Below, in pieces: positions 10,643 through 20,176 of a stretch of 48,443 nt of DNA (positions are counted from its first letter, which is position 1; each line of letters opens with the position of its first letter). The notes under the pieces were generated by a model. The model saw only the letters and a program-made list of their open reading frames with translations. It was not told where the DNA came from and did not search any database. The stretch is from Zygnema cylindricum. Lineage: Eukaryota > Streptophyta > Zygnematophyceae > Zygnematales > Zygnemataceae. The position numbers and the translations under genes were made by a program. The stretch is taken from contig JBBHKE010001162.1 of NCBI GenBank assembly GCA_037447655.1, positions 137,264-185,706 of the forward strand. Direction: 5' to 3'.

Positions 10643-11385
10643 ACTTTTGGACTTGCAATATTGACAAAATTTGATGTATAAGGCACTTGGGGTCGAAGGA
10701 GACTGGTTGCTTTTCACTACTGTCTTTTGCGAAAACCCTCAAAAAATTGAACAACCCTTCTTTTGGAGAATCTTGGTGTTGTTTCCTACTCTAGTGCCAT
10801 CTTGGTTTTGGGATTTGTCTTGTGTGGAAATCACAGTCCGGGCGGGTAGTTGGCACTCTCTTCCTTTTTGGGTGATTTTGGACTTTTTGTTGTTTGGAAC
10901 CGGGAAGAGTCTTGTCGGTTCTGAGCTGCGAACACCGAAGGATGCAGGAGTACCATACCTTTGAAGATACTCTCGAAGACGGTTCTCTTTTCTCTAATTG
11001 TCATCGTTGATTGTTGGGGTATGTTAAGCTTGCTTCGCTACATTTCACATTTTTTATCTTTTATTCTCTTTTCTGGGGCAAGGTGATATTGTTAAATCTG
11101 GAAAGCCATTCCTATTTATTCATATATATATCTACGTGATAGTGCATTTGTGTCTTCTTCTAGAGTTCTCTTTGCTTTGGAGTTACGGTTCCGGAGTAAA
11201 TTGAAACCCCCTGTATCAGGACAGTGGGTTTTGAGGGAACAAATGCTATACACTTCCCGTAGACAACCCACATTACTGAAAAGCCACCTTGTCTTCTCGG
11301 ATTAGAGGGGATAGGAGCTTTCCCTTTGGAAGCCCTCTTTTTGGAAGTGCTATTCACGTTTCTTTCCCCCTACACCTCTTTCATC
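10643..11385 (+). mobile_element. Gypsy 5' untranslated leader, copy 1
   Basis: Non-coding sequence upstream of the gypsy gag, matching 23768-24512. The first 350 bp differ at roughly one base in ten from that copy, while everything after about 11116 is essentially identical. A TATA-like GATGTATAAGG occurs near 10673. The left side is cut by junction with a copia fragment at 10641-10643, so the LTR itself is absent. Confidence 0.6.
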
Positions 11386-13292
11386 ATGGGGGGAGGAGAA
11401 ACTCCGGATAACGGATTCGAAAAGAAAGGTCGATTGGAGAGGCCCTTGCCGGAAGGGAAATCTTTGAGGTCCGAGGAGTCGGAGCCCATGGAGACTGTTT
11501 TTGAATCTCCTGCCAATAAACCGGCTGGTGATTCTCATCCTCCTCCTCCGCCTCCAAGTTTGACTCCCGAATATTACCCTTCTTTGGCAGATGGCGCCAG
11601 GGCCCATGATGAGGAAAAGAGGGAAGCTAGGGCCCAAGCCCAGGAAAACGAACATGGTGTTTCCCAGGGCTCGGCCAAAGAGACAGGCGCAGAGGAAGTC
11701 CCATGTGGGTCCTCTTCCCGAGGTCGGGCTTCATACCCGATCCAAGATTCCCCGTGCCGAGATATAGATTGACCGCGTTGTTTTGACGGACCCACGTCGA
11801 CCAGTTCGTAAGGAACTCCTAGCTCTTCACGACCTCCATGAGCTGAAGGTGAAGAAGGAGTTGGTACAAAGAGTGGCTCCGACCGATCGAGTCAGGGTGG
11901 TTAGACCCGTGGAGGGGGTGGTGGAGATTTTGAGTAGTTCATCGGAGAGCAGCTCTTCCCAGTCGGTGCAGGACCGGTCCCAAAGAGCTCTCTAATCTCG
12001 CCCTCCCCCATCTTCCTCTCAGGACACTGCAGCCAACAGACCCACCCACGAAGGTACCTCTTCTCGGGTTCGTAGAGGAGAATGGGGTATCGAGAGGGGC
12101 GCACAAGATCTAGTGAGGGGAAAGAGATTTGACCACCGTGACAGCAAAGGGAGATTTGCACCTTTCCCTAAGGAGGAGACGTCAGTGACTCCCATTCCAC
12201 CCTCCATCGAGAGACCTGCTCCCAATTCACTCGTGTTTGCCCTACCAAAGGGCTCTGGAGATCTAGGTCTACCGATCCCGAGGTTCCGGGTACGGGACCA
12301 GAAGATTTGTCCGAAGGATGGTGGCGGACCAGACCTAATGATCTCGAAATTCCGGGAATAGAGATAGCGGATCTTAACAAAGTAGTGGAAAAAGCCAAGG
12401 AACTAGTGGAGGTTCTGAAATCCCAAGGACAGGCTACGCGGGGGCCGGACCCGCCACTGTAAATTGGGAGGCCTTAGAGGAAGAGAGGCGAAAGGCATGG
12501 GAACAAGAATTGGTGCTCATTAGGGAAGCTCGGCGTAGGACAAGTGGGATTCTTAGCGGGAAGATTCCTCCTACACCAAAGATAATGCCGCATTCAGAAG
12601 CCCCAGTAGCAAAGACCTCTCTTCTGGCCTGCACTCAGCTTGAAATGCCTTCTTCGGAGCCAAGCCAAGAGCCTCTCCTTCAGCGGAAAGGGGAGGAAAA
12701 CAGAGGACCTAATGTGGAGGGTTTGGGGTGGGATCTACCTTTTGGAAACGCTTCGGCTCTTCGGGGAGAGACTACCTTTGTCTAGGTGAAGGTGTGTATT
12801 GCTATGGAGGCTTTAGTGGAGTTACGACCTGACAAGAGGATTCACATCCCCTTGAGGGCTCCAACACCTCCTGTCACTTCTCCCAGAAAATCCTTGGAGC
12901 CCCCATCTTTTGCTCCTCTACCTTATTCCTCTCACTCCCAAGAACACACCACAAAACCCCAAGACTGTCCAGATTCCTCTCCTTCGCCATTTGTTTCTCA
13001 TGTTGTAGTTGTTCGTGGATTAATTGGTCCGCCTCTGTTATCCACCAAATACGACGTACCCGCCTATTCGTCGCATCATCGACGCTCCCCTTCCTCTTGC
13101 TCTGGAACTTCACCTACTGAGACATCTAGGAGGCGAACCAAGAGACAAACACCTTTCCCCGCAAGGGCTTCGCCGTCTCCTTCTACATTCCCTTCTCCGT
13201 CTCCGCCACCAGCAATTCCCGAACGACATCTCGAACGACCCCGATGCTCTCCAATCTATCCAACAAGGGTCACCTCTTCCCCACTTGACTAG
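11386..13292 (+). pseudogene. Gypsy gag N-terminal region, proline-rich, copy 1
   Basis: Starts MGGGETPDNG at the ATG at 11386 and passes through three frames (11386-11772; 11783-12361 with one stop; 12510-13292 with one stop). The protein is low-complexity: a Pro run near residue 55, Ser/Glu-rich stretches, then Pro/Ser-rich sequence. No zinc knuckle is present here; the knuckles of this family lie in the copy at 14384. It is joined directly to integrase sequence near 13220, so capsid C-terminus, protease, methyltransferase, RT and RNase H are deleted. Assignment to gag rests on position, composition and the integrase that follows, not on a recognised domain. Confidence 0.55.
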
Positions 13293-13681
13293 AGTTCCCT
13301 TATCCCGGGAACAGACCAGGATGGCTCCGTATGATTGGGACAGCGGCGTTCTCCTTCAGAAATGGTCATACGGTTCGAGGAAAGTGGTTCCGCCCCCCTC
13401 TGACTGAGAAACTCTGATTTCCAATCTCCATCGGCAATGTGGACATTTCGGGCAAAAGCGGACCACTTCCTTGGTTACGGGATCTTATTGGTGGCATGGG
13501 TTGCGGATCCAAGTCAACCAAATTGTGCAAACTTGCTCCTAAAGCGATCGCGTTAAGGTAGCTTTTGACAAGAAGGGAGGGACTGAGCTTCATTCGTTGC
13601 CTATCCAAGGGATGTTATATCGGTGGTCATTGGATCTTTTGGGACCTCTTCCGACTAGCAAGGGGGGGAACCGCTTTGTGT
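13220..13681 (+). pseudogene. Gypsy integrase N-terminal half, copy 1
   Basis: Frame of 13024-13407 and beyond: reads DALQSIQQGSPLPHLTRVPL, then the zinc-binding HHCC domain (HRQCGHFGQK ... QTCS, last Cys replaced by a stop) and the start of the catalytic core WSLDLLGPLPTS with the first catalytic Asp. It is interrupted at 13681, within the codons for RFVL, by a copia LTR. Two stops are present. Confidence 0.85.
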
Positions 13682-13830
13682 TGTTGAAAAGAGGTAATTA
13701 ATAGTTCACTTCTATATTTTAGTAAGAATATAAAGAGAGAGAAAAAGAGAACCAAAGGCACGCCATCGCTGCTGCGTCATTTAAGAGGGAGAATGAAATA
13801 AAATGTATTTTACTAATTCTATCAAAATAC

Positions 13831-13905
13831 TGCCTCTAGCCGGATTTGAACAATGGTCTACAGAATTTTATTTAGACCTTCGCCTTATCCATTAAGGCGG
13901 TAACG
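13831..13905 (-). repeat. tRNA-like block antisense within LTR
   Basis: On the minus strand: A-box-like CCGCCTTAATGGATAAGGCG with pairing D-arm halves, an anticodon-type stem GGTCT/AGACC around a 14-nt loop, then a B box GTTCAAATCC. It resembles tRNA-Arg. The acceptor stem does not pair. Related blocks are at 26958-27032, 32280-32354, 19731-19803 and 44812-44880. Confidence 0.6.
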
Positions 13906-14107
13906 AAACGATATACGTATTACGTTTCACGCATATTTATCTATTTGTTAAACGGGCTAATTTGCAGCAGACTAACGAAAACACGCATTAATCAATTCAT
14001 GCATGGAAGTAATCGAAGCCGCATAAATACAAATGATCGGACGGCCACAATTGCAGCCGCCACCCACAATAAACTTTTTGCGGCCTTTGGGGATAGCGTC
14101 ACGCGAC

Positions 14108-14252
14108 GCCACGTGGCACCATACTATTGGATATCGGAGAAGATGGGAGGAGGAACCATGGCTCCCGTTTTGACGACGTCACTTTGAAAGCCATGTCGTA
14201 CAATGGCCGTACAATAAGTACACCGCCTAATGTACCTTCTTGTACTATATAG
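14108..14252 (+). promoter_or_regulatory. LTR promoter: G-box, GTAC cluster, TATA
   Basis: Palindromic G-box GCCACGTGGC at 14108-14117, five GTAC cores at 14198, 14209, 14218, 14232 and 14242, and a TATATAG TATA box at 14246. G-boxes bind bZIP/bHLH factors and GTAC is the core of SBP-domain (SPL/copper-response) sites in plants. Spacing is kept in the other LTRs. Confidence 0.6.
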
Positions 14253-14383
14253 TTTTTCTATTGGACTAAGGTTTAGTAGTAGGCAGTCGTAAGTAGGCAG
14301 ACCAGGACTTAGTGAAATTTAGGTACCTCTCTCTAAGAGAGCTTGTAACTATAAAGGTCATCATTGACCAACCATAACTTACT

Positions 14384-15059
14384 AAAGCTTAAGGGGAAGC
14401 AAGTGGCTGACATCGCGTCAGAGCCAGCTATGGGAGCAGATGAGCAGGTATTTCTCTATAATTGCCTGAATTGTCAGCAACCGGGTCATGGGTGGAAGCA
14501 CAGCACAAGAAAACTTAAACCGGAGCTGGCTTTGAAATTTAAAGAATGGGAGAAAAAACGGGCAGAAAGGACCTTGGAATAGCAAAAAAGGCTCAAGGGA
14601 GGAAGGGGAGAGGACAAAACACCGGTAACCAAAGAAACTCACCGTCCAACTCCACGGAGCAAAACCTCTAAGATGTCCCATTCTCAGTTACGGCAAATCA
14701 AACTTCGAAAGTTTGATGACGCCTAAATCTCCAACAAAATCTGGAGTAAATATACTAGCGAGGGCGCCAAGTGCGAAGCTTGTGGATTTCTGGGGCACAA
14801 GGAAGGGCAATGTTTCAGGAAAAATGGAATACCCAAGGAAATGATGCAGTTTGCTTTGTTTACAGGGGAAGGGGACACCGCCGTTAACCCTCTACCCCTC
14901 CAACTCCTTTACCTAAGGGGACGCCAGCTCATGCCAACACCGGAGAGACCTGAGCGAGTTCTGGCTGCTCTAGCAAAGTTTACGCCGGAGATCATTATAC
15001 AGCAACAAAGTGAGCAGTTGGCCACGATGGCTGCACAGTTAGCTGCCCTCCGCCTGTGA
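14384..15059 (+). pseudogene. Gypsy gag C-terminus with two zinc knuckles
   Basis: One frame with scattered stops, continuous with everything down to the protease. First knuckle CLNCQQPGHGWKHS (about 14464) has its last Cys changed to Ser. Second knuckle CEACGFLGHKEGQC at 14772-14813 is a perfect C-X2-C-X4-H-X4-C. Between them lies a Lys/Arg/Glu-rich helix. Zinc knuckles of gag bind the genomic RNA. The N-terminal part is missing because the truncated copia LTR abuts at 14383. Confidence 0.8.
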
Positions 15060-15890
15060 TCTTCTTCACGACCTGCACCTCTTACAACCGCCCAACGACT
15101 CCAAAGGCAAAGACAGGAGTTGCTACAGAAGCTTGTGGAGCTTGAGCTTCAAAGCACAAAGGGTGCCAATGATGAAGACTTATTGGGTTGGGATTTAGAA
15201 CCCCCTAATGCCCACGATGCCCGTAGCTTCTTGGCCGGAGCTTGGAATGTTGGGGTAGGAGACAGTCGTCGCCAACTTCGCAACTCCACCTCGATGCATA
15301 GACAGGACCGACAAAAAATGGGTCAGAGGGATCACAACCGGAAAGCTACAAAGTCTTTGTCATTTACTCCCCGAGCCGTAATGTTGAACAACAACATCGG
15401 CTTAAGAATCAAGCCTAATCACCAGCCATCTCTTCCTCCCAAACCTAAATTGCCTCCCGGTTTTGAAAATTACAAGAACGAGAAACAGCAGCGAGAGAAG
15501 GACGTAGTGGAACAAGAGAAAAATGACAATCAGGATTGGTTTGAGAAATATATGGCCGAATGCCCGGAGAATGGTGCTCCCGAAACACCTCGTATTCCAA
15601 ATTCCGACTCAGAGAGTGAGCAAGAAGGACAACATCAAGATCAGCAGGAACCGAACTCATCTCCATCTTCACCAAACGCATTACTTCCCTCCTCCAAGCC
15701 GACTGTCATGCTATTCCAGCACCTTATGCCCTATGATCTCACACACATGAAGACTCTAGCATCGTCCCACAACCTGCCCGAAGAAATCCTCATTGAGGCA
15801 TTGGGAGAGGAGATCCACTCTGGAAAGGGGGGGGTAGACAAGACCACTCCGCCAACCGCTTTATTTTTGTCCACCGATCCTAAAACCCCT
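15060..15890 (+). pseudogene. Gypsy gag-protease linker, uncharacterised
   Basis: Same frame as the knuckles and the protease, open from 15120 to the stop at 15978. Gln/Glu-rich and acidic, with a predicted helix at the start (ELELQS), a Pro-rich PSLPPKPKLPPGFENY segment near residue 100, and a coiled acidic stretch rich in Glu/Gln/Ser. No domain recognised. Equivalent regions of plant gypsy polyproteins are poorly conserved, so little can be inferred. Confidence 0.6.
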
Positions 15891-16280
15891 ATATTGGATA
15901 GGGACTACAAAGCTTTATCAGTGGCTCTCATACTGAACAGAACCGGGAACTTCAAGCTCAACGGATACGGGGGATACTAGGACGCCGTGGTCAACACCAG
16001 AGCTCTCCCCAACATCATTACCAACTCCGCTTTGCAGAAGATGCCCGAGGAACTCCGGCCCGAAATCTGCCCAAGCAACATCTACTTAAACACTGTAAGC
16101 AGCGGCAGTCATCCTGTCCATGGAATAATCAAGGCCATGGATATCGAGTTTTCGGATGACGGAGGCCAACAGGTGAAAATTGAGCTCCCCTTCTTGGTGG
16201 TGCAAGGGACTCAATTCGAAATTATGTTGGGAATGGCCATCTGCACGCGGCTCAATATGAGTTTGAGCGTGTGGAAATAA
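15891..16280 (+). pseudogene. Gypsy aspartic protease
   Basis: Retroviral-type aspartic protease in the same frame. The active-site block reads AVVNTRALPNIITNSAL where the family has D-T/S-G-A, so the catalytic Asp is Asn and the Gly is Arg: catalytically dead. The flap/C-terminal block FLVVQGTQFEIMLGMAICTR matches the usual I-L-G-M/R signature. A TAG at 15978 and a TAA at 16278 interrupt it. Protease normally cuts the polyprotein during particle maturation. It is followed in frame by the linker to the methyltransferase. Confidence 0.8.
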
Positions 16281-16657
16281 CAGTGTACTGTTTCGGACCC
16301 CAAAAATCAGGAAGGAACCAAAGTGGTGGTTCCTCTGGATTTATGGAACCGGGGAAAGATAAATGTCCCAGTGTCTGGATGCTACGCGGTGTACAGTACA
16401 ACATCTCTGACGGAACTATTTGGCAGTTCCACCGAAATCGCCAAAGAAATCTAGCAATTCCCAATTTCGAAGCGGTGGGAAGAGGAATATAAGAATATAT
16501 TATTACAGGTAGCAAAACTCCGGTGGGGAGTGGATCAGGCATTTTCAGCCTTAACGTTGAAAGAAGCTACCTCACAGTCTAATGCTTCCAAACACAAGAC
16601 CAGTAAAAATGAATTCAATCGACAATTGGTGTCATTGGCAGTTTCGATTCCAGACTG
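16281..16657 (+). pseudogene. Protease-methyltransferase linker
   Basis: Frame continuous with the protease for about 125 codons with a single TAG. It contains a strand-rich start (TKVVVPLDLWNRGKINVPVS) and then a helical Lys/Glu/Ser-rich segment. No stop or LTR separates it from the methyltransferase, arguing that the latter is part of the polyprotein rather than a later insertion. No domain recognised. Confidence 0.55.
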
Positions 16658-17700
16658 CGTATTTTATCTTTATTTTCAGGAATTAGTTCTAATTTGGAAG
16701 CGGTCTTGAAACAGGATATGTAGTGGAGTCATACACAGCCATAGAAGTATCTCCCGACGCAAGGGCTGTCAGCGAAACATGGCCTCCACCAACTTCATCA
16801 CCTATATCCTCAAGAGCTTCCAGTATCCGCCTTCTCCAAAGCTCACCGTAGTCTTCCCCACATTGTAGAGAAAATCATGGCGACCCACATGGCTAGTTTG
16901 GGAAGAGTGGATTTGGTGTTGGCACGCTGGCCTTGTCAGGGATACTCCCTAGGAGGACAAAGAAAGGGGTATCAAGACCGAAGAAGTGGAACCTTTTTTT
17001 GGTTGATCAAATTAATCTCGTGGCTTCAACAGCTCCAGGAAACGCCCGTGGGGTACGTTCTGGAAAATGTCCACCTGGGAGATGATAAACGAAAACCGGT
17101 TGCGGACAAGTAGAATCATATAACCCGAATTTTAAGGGCTCCCTTAGTTTTCGACGCCGCACAGATGGGATCTCGGGCACACTGAGTCAGGGCATATTAG
17201 ACCAATATGATCCCGCTTCTAGTCATCCGACAACTGTTGGAGAAAGAAATCCCCGACCCAAAAAATTCCGTTCAACAAATAATCAGGGAAGGTAGAATAG
17301 CCAGACCTGTGACTCAACCCGATCCCCTACCTTTCTTCCTGTGCAATAGACCGCGATTCCCAAGGAAAGCCCTCCGACATTAGTCTCTTTCCCACACAGT
17401 AACACATATCGGAAAGGAACGGCAGGAATGATTTTTGACAACAAAGCGGGACTCTGGACAACACCAACGATCGCTGAACGGGAAGAAGCAATGGGATTTT
17501 GAGAAGCGAACAACGGCAACACCAGGTATTTTAGACCTTCAAAGGTGCAGCCTTATGGGGCAAATTATGGATTTGAATTCGGTCACATGGGTACTCAAGC
17601 ATGCACTCGCCTTTTCGAGTATTACGTCCTCGGAATCAAGGGCAATTTACCTTCAAGCTCCTCAGTCATTAGCGAGGCACGCAACTTTGCAGCTTGAGGG
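16658..17700 (+). pseudogene. C5 cytosine-DNA methyltransferase domain in gypsy pol
   Basis: A decayed C5-MTase catalytic domain of about 340 codons between protease and RT. Motif I (S-adenosylmethionine binding) is RILSLFSGISSNLEAVLK at 16658-16711; a one-base shift then gives ESYTAIEVSPDARAV (motif II-like). Motif IV with the catalytic Cys is DLVLARWPCQGYS (PCQGYS at 16931-16948), followed by DRRSGTFFWLI. Motif VI is VLENV (Glu-Asn-Val at 17063-17071). A motif VIII-like block FDAAQMGSRAH then a stop then VRAY lies near 17150-17200. C-terminal motif IX/X blocks are TPTIAEREEAMGF and LMGQIMDLNSVTWVL. The enzyme class flips the target cytosine and methylates carbon 5. The SGTFF and AHRVR-type blocks recall DNMT3/DRM more than bacterial enzymes; this is inference. 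Two frameshifts and at least five stops make it inactive. Confidence 0.88.
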
Positions 17701-17892
17701 GGGGAGATAAAGGAGAAGAAAAACCAAACTTCACATTTTACCGCCATAGGTTTTCCTAGTGGGGGGGGACAACGGCTCAGATGGCGACAGCTTAGCGGAA
17801 GTTGTCAGCAGCACTGTCTTAGCCGGAGAGGTAGGGGCAGATCCACCGGTAGGGTTAGAATTCGACATTAACCTCTGGGGTAGACCGCCGGA
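17701..17892 (+). other. Spacer between methyltransferase and RT
   Basis: Short G-rich stretch with a GGGGGGGGG run at about 17761. It encodes an acidic linker in the RT-upstream frame. No independent feature seen. Confidence 0.5.
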
Positions 17893-18981
17893 AGCTTAGG
17901 CTGCCGTTGAGCCAGGGAAAATGGATAGGACCCTGGGGGAGCAGTTGAACCCTTTGTAGAAGGCGGGACTCTTGGAGCTGTTGGCCGAAAACAAAGAGGT
18001 GTTCTCATGGTCAGAAACAGATGTCGGTATCTACAAAGGATCACCTTTCCGACTTGATTTGATCGACGAGACGGCTACTGTTTAGCAGAAGCTGAGTCCT
18101 CTCAATTTCAAGGAAAAGGAATTCATAACGGCTAAAGTCCAAACCTTGGTGGAAGCCGGATTCGTTCATAAAAGTACCGGACTTCATGGGTTTGCTTCCC
18201 CAACAGTCCTCCCTCCCAAAAAGGACTCGTCCGGGAAAACTGTAGATTTCTGAATGTGTGGAGACTATCGCATGATGAACACGACCACCATCTCTGACCT
18301 GTATCTTATGCCGACTCCGGAAGAGATTTTGGACTCTCTTGCAGGCGCTACTATATATTTCACTTTGGACATAAAGAATGGTTTCCACCAGATTGCAATG
18401 GAACCAAAGCATCGGGAGAGAATTGCATTTTGGGCAGGTTCCAGACTTTATGAATGGATTTATATGCCTTTTGGGCTTAAGATGCACCTGCAAAATTCCA
18501 ACGGGCAATGGACGAAGCGCTCCGAGGAGTCGATTGTGCCCGGTGCTATATTGATGATGTTATTATATTCTCAAAGACTTTTGATGAACACCTGGAGCAT
18601 ATCCAGATCGTTCTCCGTGCACTCCAAACAGCGGGCTTGAAATGTCACCCGGGCAAAGGCATTTTTGGGGTGCACTAAATCATTTACCTCGGACATGAGG
18701 TGACTTCCGGGACTATGGGTCCCCACATGGTCAAGGTGGCAGCACTTGACGCTCTTCCCCCACCACAGGACATCTCGGCCCTTAGCACTTTTCTGGGTCT
18801 GGCCAATTACTATCGGCGGTAAATTACTATCGGCGGTTTATCCCAGAGTTCAGCAGTCAGGCCCAGCCCCTTAACCAGCTACTGCGTAAAGACCAAGAGT
18901 GGCACTGGGCCGAAGAACAACAATTCTCCTTCCAGTTCTTCAAGGATGCTCTGAAGCAGCACCCCGTGCTCCGAATGCCTA
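17893..18981 (+). pseudogene. Gypsy RT and RNase H start
   Basis: Plus-strand RT of the Ty3/gypsy type in several frames. Visible blocks: N-terminal KEVFSWSETDVG and PFRLDLIDETATV; HGFASPTVLPPKKDSS; the palm block SLAGATIYFTLDIKNGFHQI containing the first catalytic Asp; MPFGLK; and the catalytic CARCYIDDVIIFS (YIDD at 18547-18558). Thumb/connection GLKCHPGKGIFGV and TFLGLANYY follow, and the start of RNase H before a copia LTR cuts in at 18982. A 17-bp tandem slip (ATTACTATCGGCGGT, about 18806-18837) breaks the frame. This RT is directly downstream of the methyltransferase in one element. Confidence 0.9.
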
Positions 18982-19348
18982 TGTTGAAATTAATAGTTTT
19001 ATTTGGTATTTTCTAGGTTAGAATTTAGTACAAATAAGAAAAAATAAAAAGACGGACAGCCTGCCTCCGCCTCCTCTCTCTTCCCCACCATATTTGTTCT
19101 AGTCACTGAGGGATAGAGAGGGTGGCAGCCATGGCTGTTCTAGCTTAAGCAGGCAGGGCTAAAGCGTGACTTATGTCACTCTCAACAAAAGGTTGAGTCT
19201 GGCAGGTCTCGAACCTCCGATCGGCAGAGCACGGCTTAGCCGTTAGCTCTAACCAGTCTGTCGTAGGAGTCCGTTGAGATACATTAGGTTTTGATTATTA
19301 TTTATACAATGTTACGTGTATGAATTCAGTTAACGGAATTACGAACGG
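18982..19348 (+). mobile_element. Copia LTR 5' fragment, plus strand
   Basis: Starts TGTTGAAATTAATAG at 18982 and is about 80% similar to the minus-strand LTR starting at 1327. It is cut at about 19348, where sequence of an oppositely oriented LTR begins. It carries the antisense tRNA-like block 19197-19266. Confidence 0.8.
19197..19266 (-). repeat. tRNA-like block antisense within LTR
   Basis: Minus strand: TGGTTAGAGCTAACGG as A-box region and GGTTCGAGACC as a B box (19205-19215). It is a sister of the block at 1046-1114 and retains the consensus D-loop better. Confidence 0.6.
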
Positions 19349-19730
19349 ACGACTACCTACTACTAAACCCTAGTCCAATAAGAACACTATATAGTACAAG
19401 AAGATACAATGGGAGATGTACTTATTTTACGGACATTGTACGACATGGTTTACAAAATGACACTTGTCACATCTGGAGCCATGGTTCCTCCTCCGATCTT
19501 CTCCGGTACCAAATAGTGTGACGCCACGTGGCACCGCGTGAAGCTATCTCCGAATGCCGCCAAAAGCTCACTTCGCGTGGCGGCTACAATGCCAGCCGTT
19601 CGATCAAAACATGTTTTACACGGTTCAGATTCGCGTAGATGCATGAATTGTTCCTCTTCGTTAGTTTGGTGTTAATTAGCTATGACGTTAATGTTTATTA
19701 ATCTTTGAAACCCGTCACGTGTATCGTTTT

Positions 19731-19803
19731 GATAACGCCTTAGTGGATAAGGCGTATCCCTAACAAAAATCTCCATAGACTTAGGTTCAAATTTGGTCTA
19801 CAA
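19731..19803 (+). repeat. tRNA-like block antisense within LTR
   Basis: ACGCCTTAGTGGATAAGGCG as the A-box/D-arm and AGGTTCAAATTTG as the B-box region. Same site in the LTR as 13831-13905, sequence diverged. Confidence 0.5.
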
Positions 19804-19888
19804 CAGCTTTTAGTTATTTGTCAATTTTTTTGGCAATTCTCTACCTGAACACTTTTAAACACCTATTGTACCTAAGGCGTCTCAACGT

Positions 19889-19977
19889 TGAATTGGTATA
19901 ATGGCTAAAGCTAACGGTTACTAAGTATTAAAATGGCGTGTAGGTACCAGGATCAAATCTTTGTTCCGGCGGCCTCT
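19889..19977 (+). repeat. tRNA-like block antisense within LTR
   Basis: TTGGTATAATGGCTAAAGCTAACGG as the A-box region and AGGATCAAATC as a B-box-like region, spaced as in a tRNA with a longer variable part. Related to 42053-42141. Confidence 0.45.
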
Positions 19978-20176
19978 TTTTGGTACAAACTAAGTATTAG
20001 CCTATTCTCTCTCTCCTTGGACATTATAGACACCCATGGCTCTAGCTCTCTCTCCGGTCTTCAGTGACTGCAACAAGTACTGGGACTGGAGAGTTTGAGC
20101 GAGAAACAGGCTCCCTTTGCTACAATACTCTATTTATTTTTCCAATACAGACCTAGAGAATACAGCAATTTTAACA

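Larger units (their letters stand above)
10643..14383 (+). repeat. 3.7-kb segmental duplication, copy 1
   Basis: Matches 23768-27515 at an offset of about 13,127 bp. From 11116 to about 13840 the two copies are nearly identical (one difference seen, T/G at 13364 vs 26491), whereas the first 350 bp are about 10% diverged. Both carry the same copia LTR at the same base of the integrase, so the copia insertion predates the duplication. Confidence 0.85.
13682..14383 (+). mobile_element. Copia LTR, recombinant and 3'-truncated
   Basis: Starts TGTTGAAAAGAG and stops after AACCATAACTTACT, about 195 bp short of the expected end. Its left part (to about 13824) matches the 5' LTR at 26809 and its right part (from about 13845) matches the 3' LTR at 32133, the switch lying within CAAAATACTGCCTCTAGCC. 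This is the signature of recombination between two LTRs of one element, or of a misassembly. Confidence 0.85.
19349..20176 (-). mobile_element. Copia LTR, minus strand, truncated and composite
   Basis: Begins TGTTAAAATTGCTG at 20176, right at a gypsy RT copy, and runs down to 19349. It contains two tRNA-like blocks (19889-19977 and 19731-19803), the second preceded by a TGTTTAAAAG motif like the start of a different LTR subfamily (about 19862), so two LTR modules seem fused. G-box GCCACGTGGC at 19523-19532; GTAC cores at 19394, 19418 and 19438; CTATATAG near 19388-19395. Confidence 0.7.

Noticed and set aside
11386-13292. Host gene encoding a proline-rich protein
   Set aside because: It is duplicated with identical lesions, lies after a gypsy-type leader and fuses to integrase, so it belongs to the retroelement.
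16877-17113. Independent host methyltransferase gene or a bacterial restriction-modification remnant
   Set aside because: It is flanked directly by protease linker and RT of the same element in the same strand, with no intron signals, promoter, partner nuclease or target-recognition region.
14384-18981. Endogenous pararetrovirus, considered because of zinc knuckle, protease and RT in series
   Set aside because: No movement-protein region was seen, and related copies continue into an integrase and end in LTRs, which is gypsy organisation.
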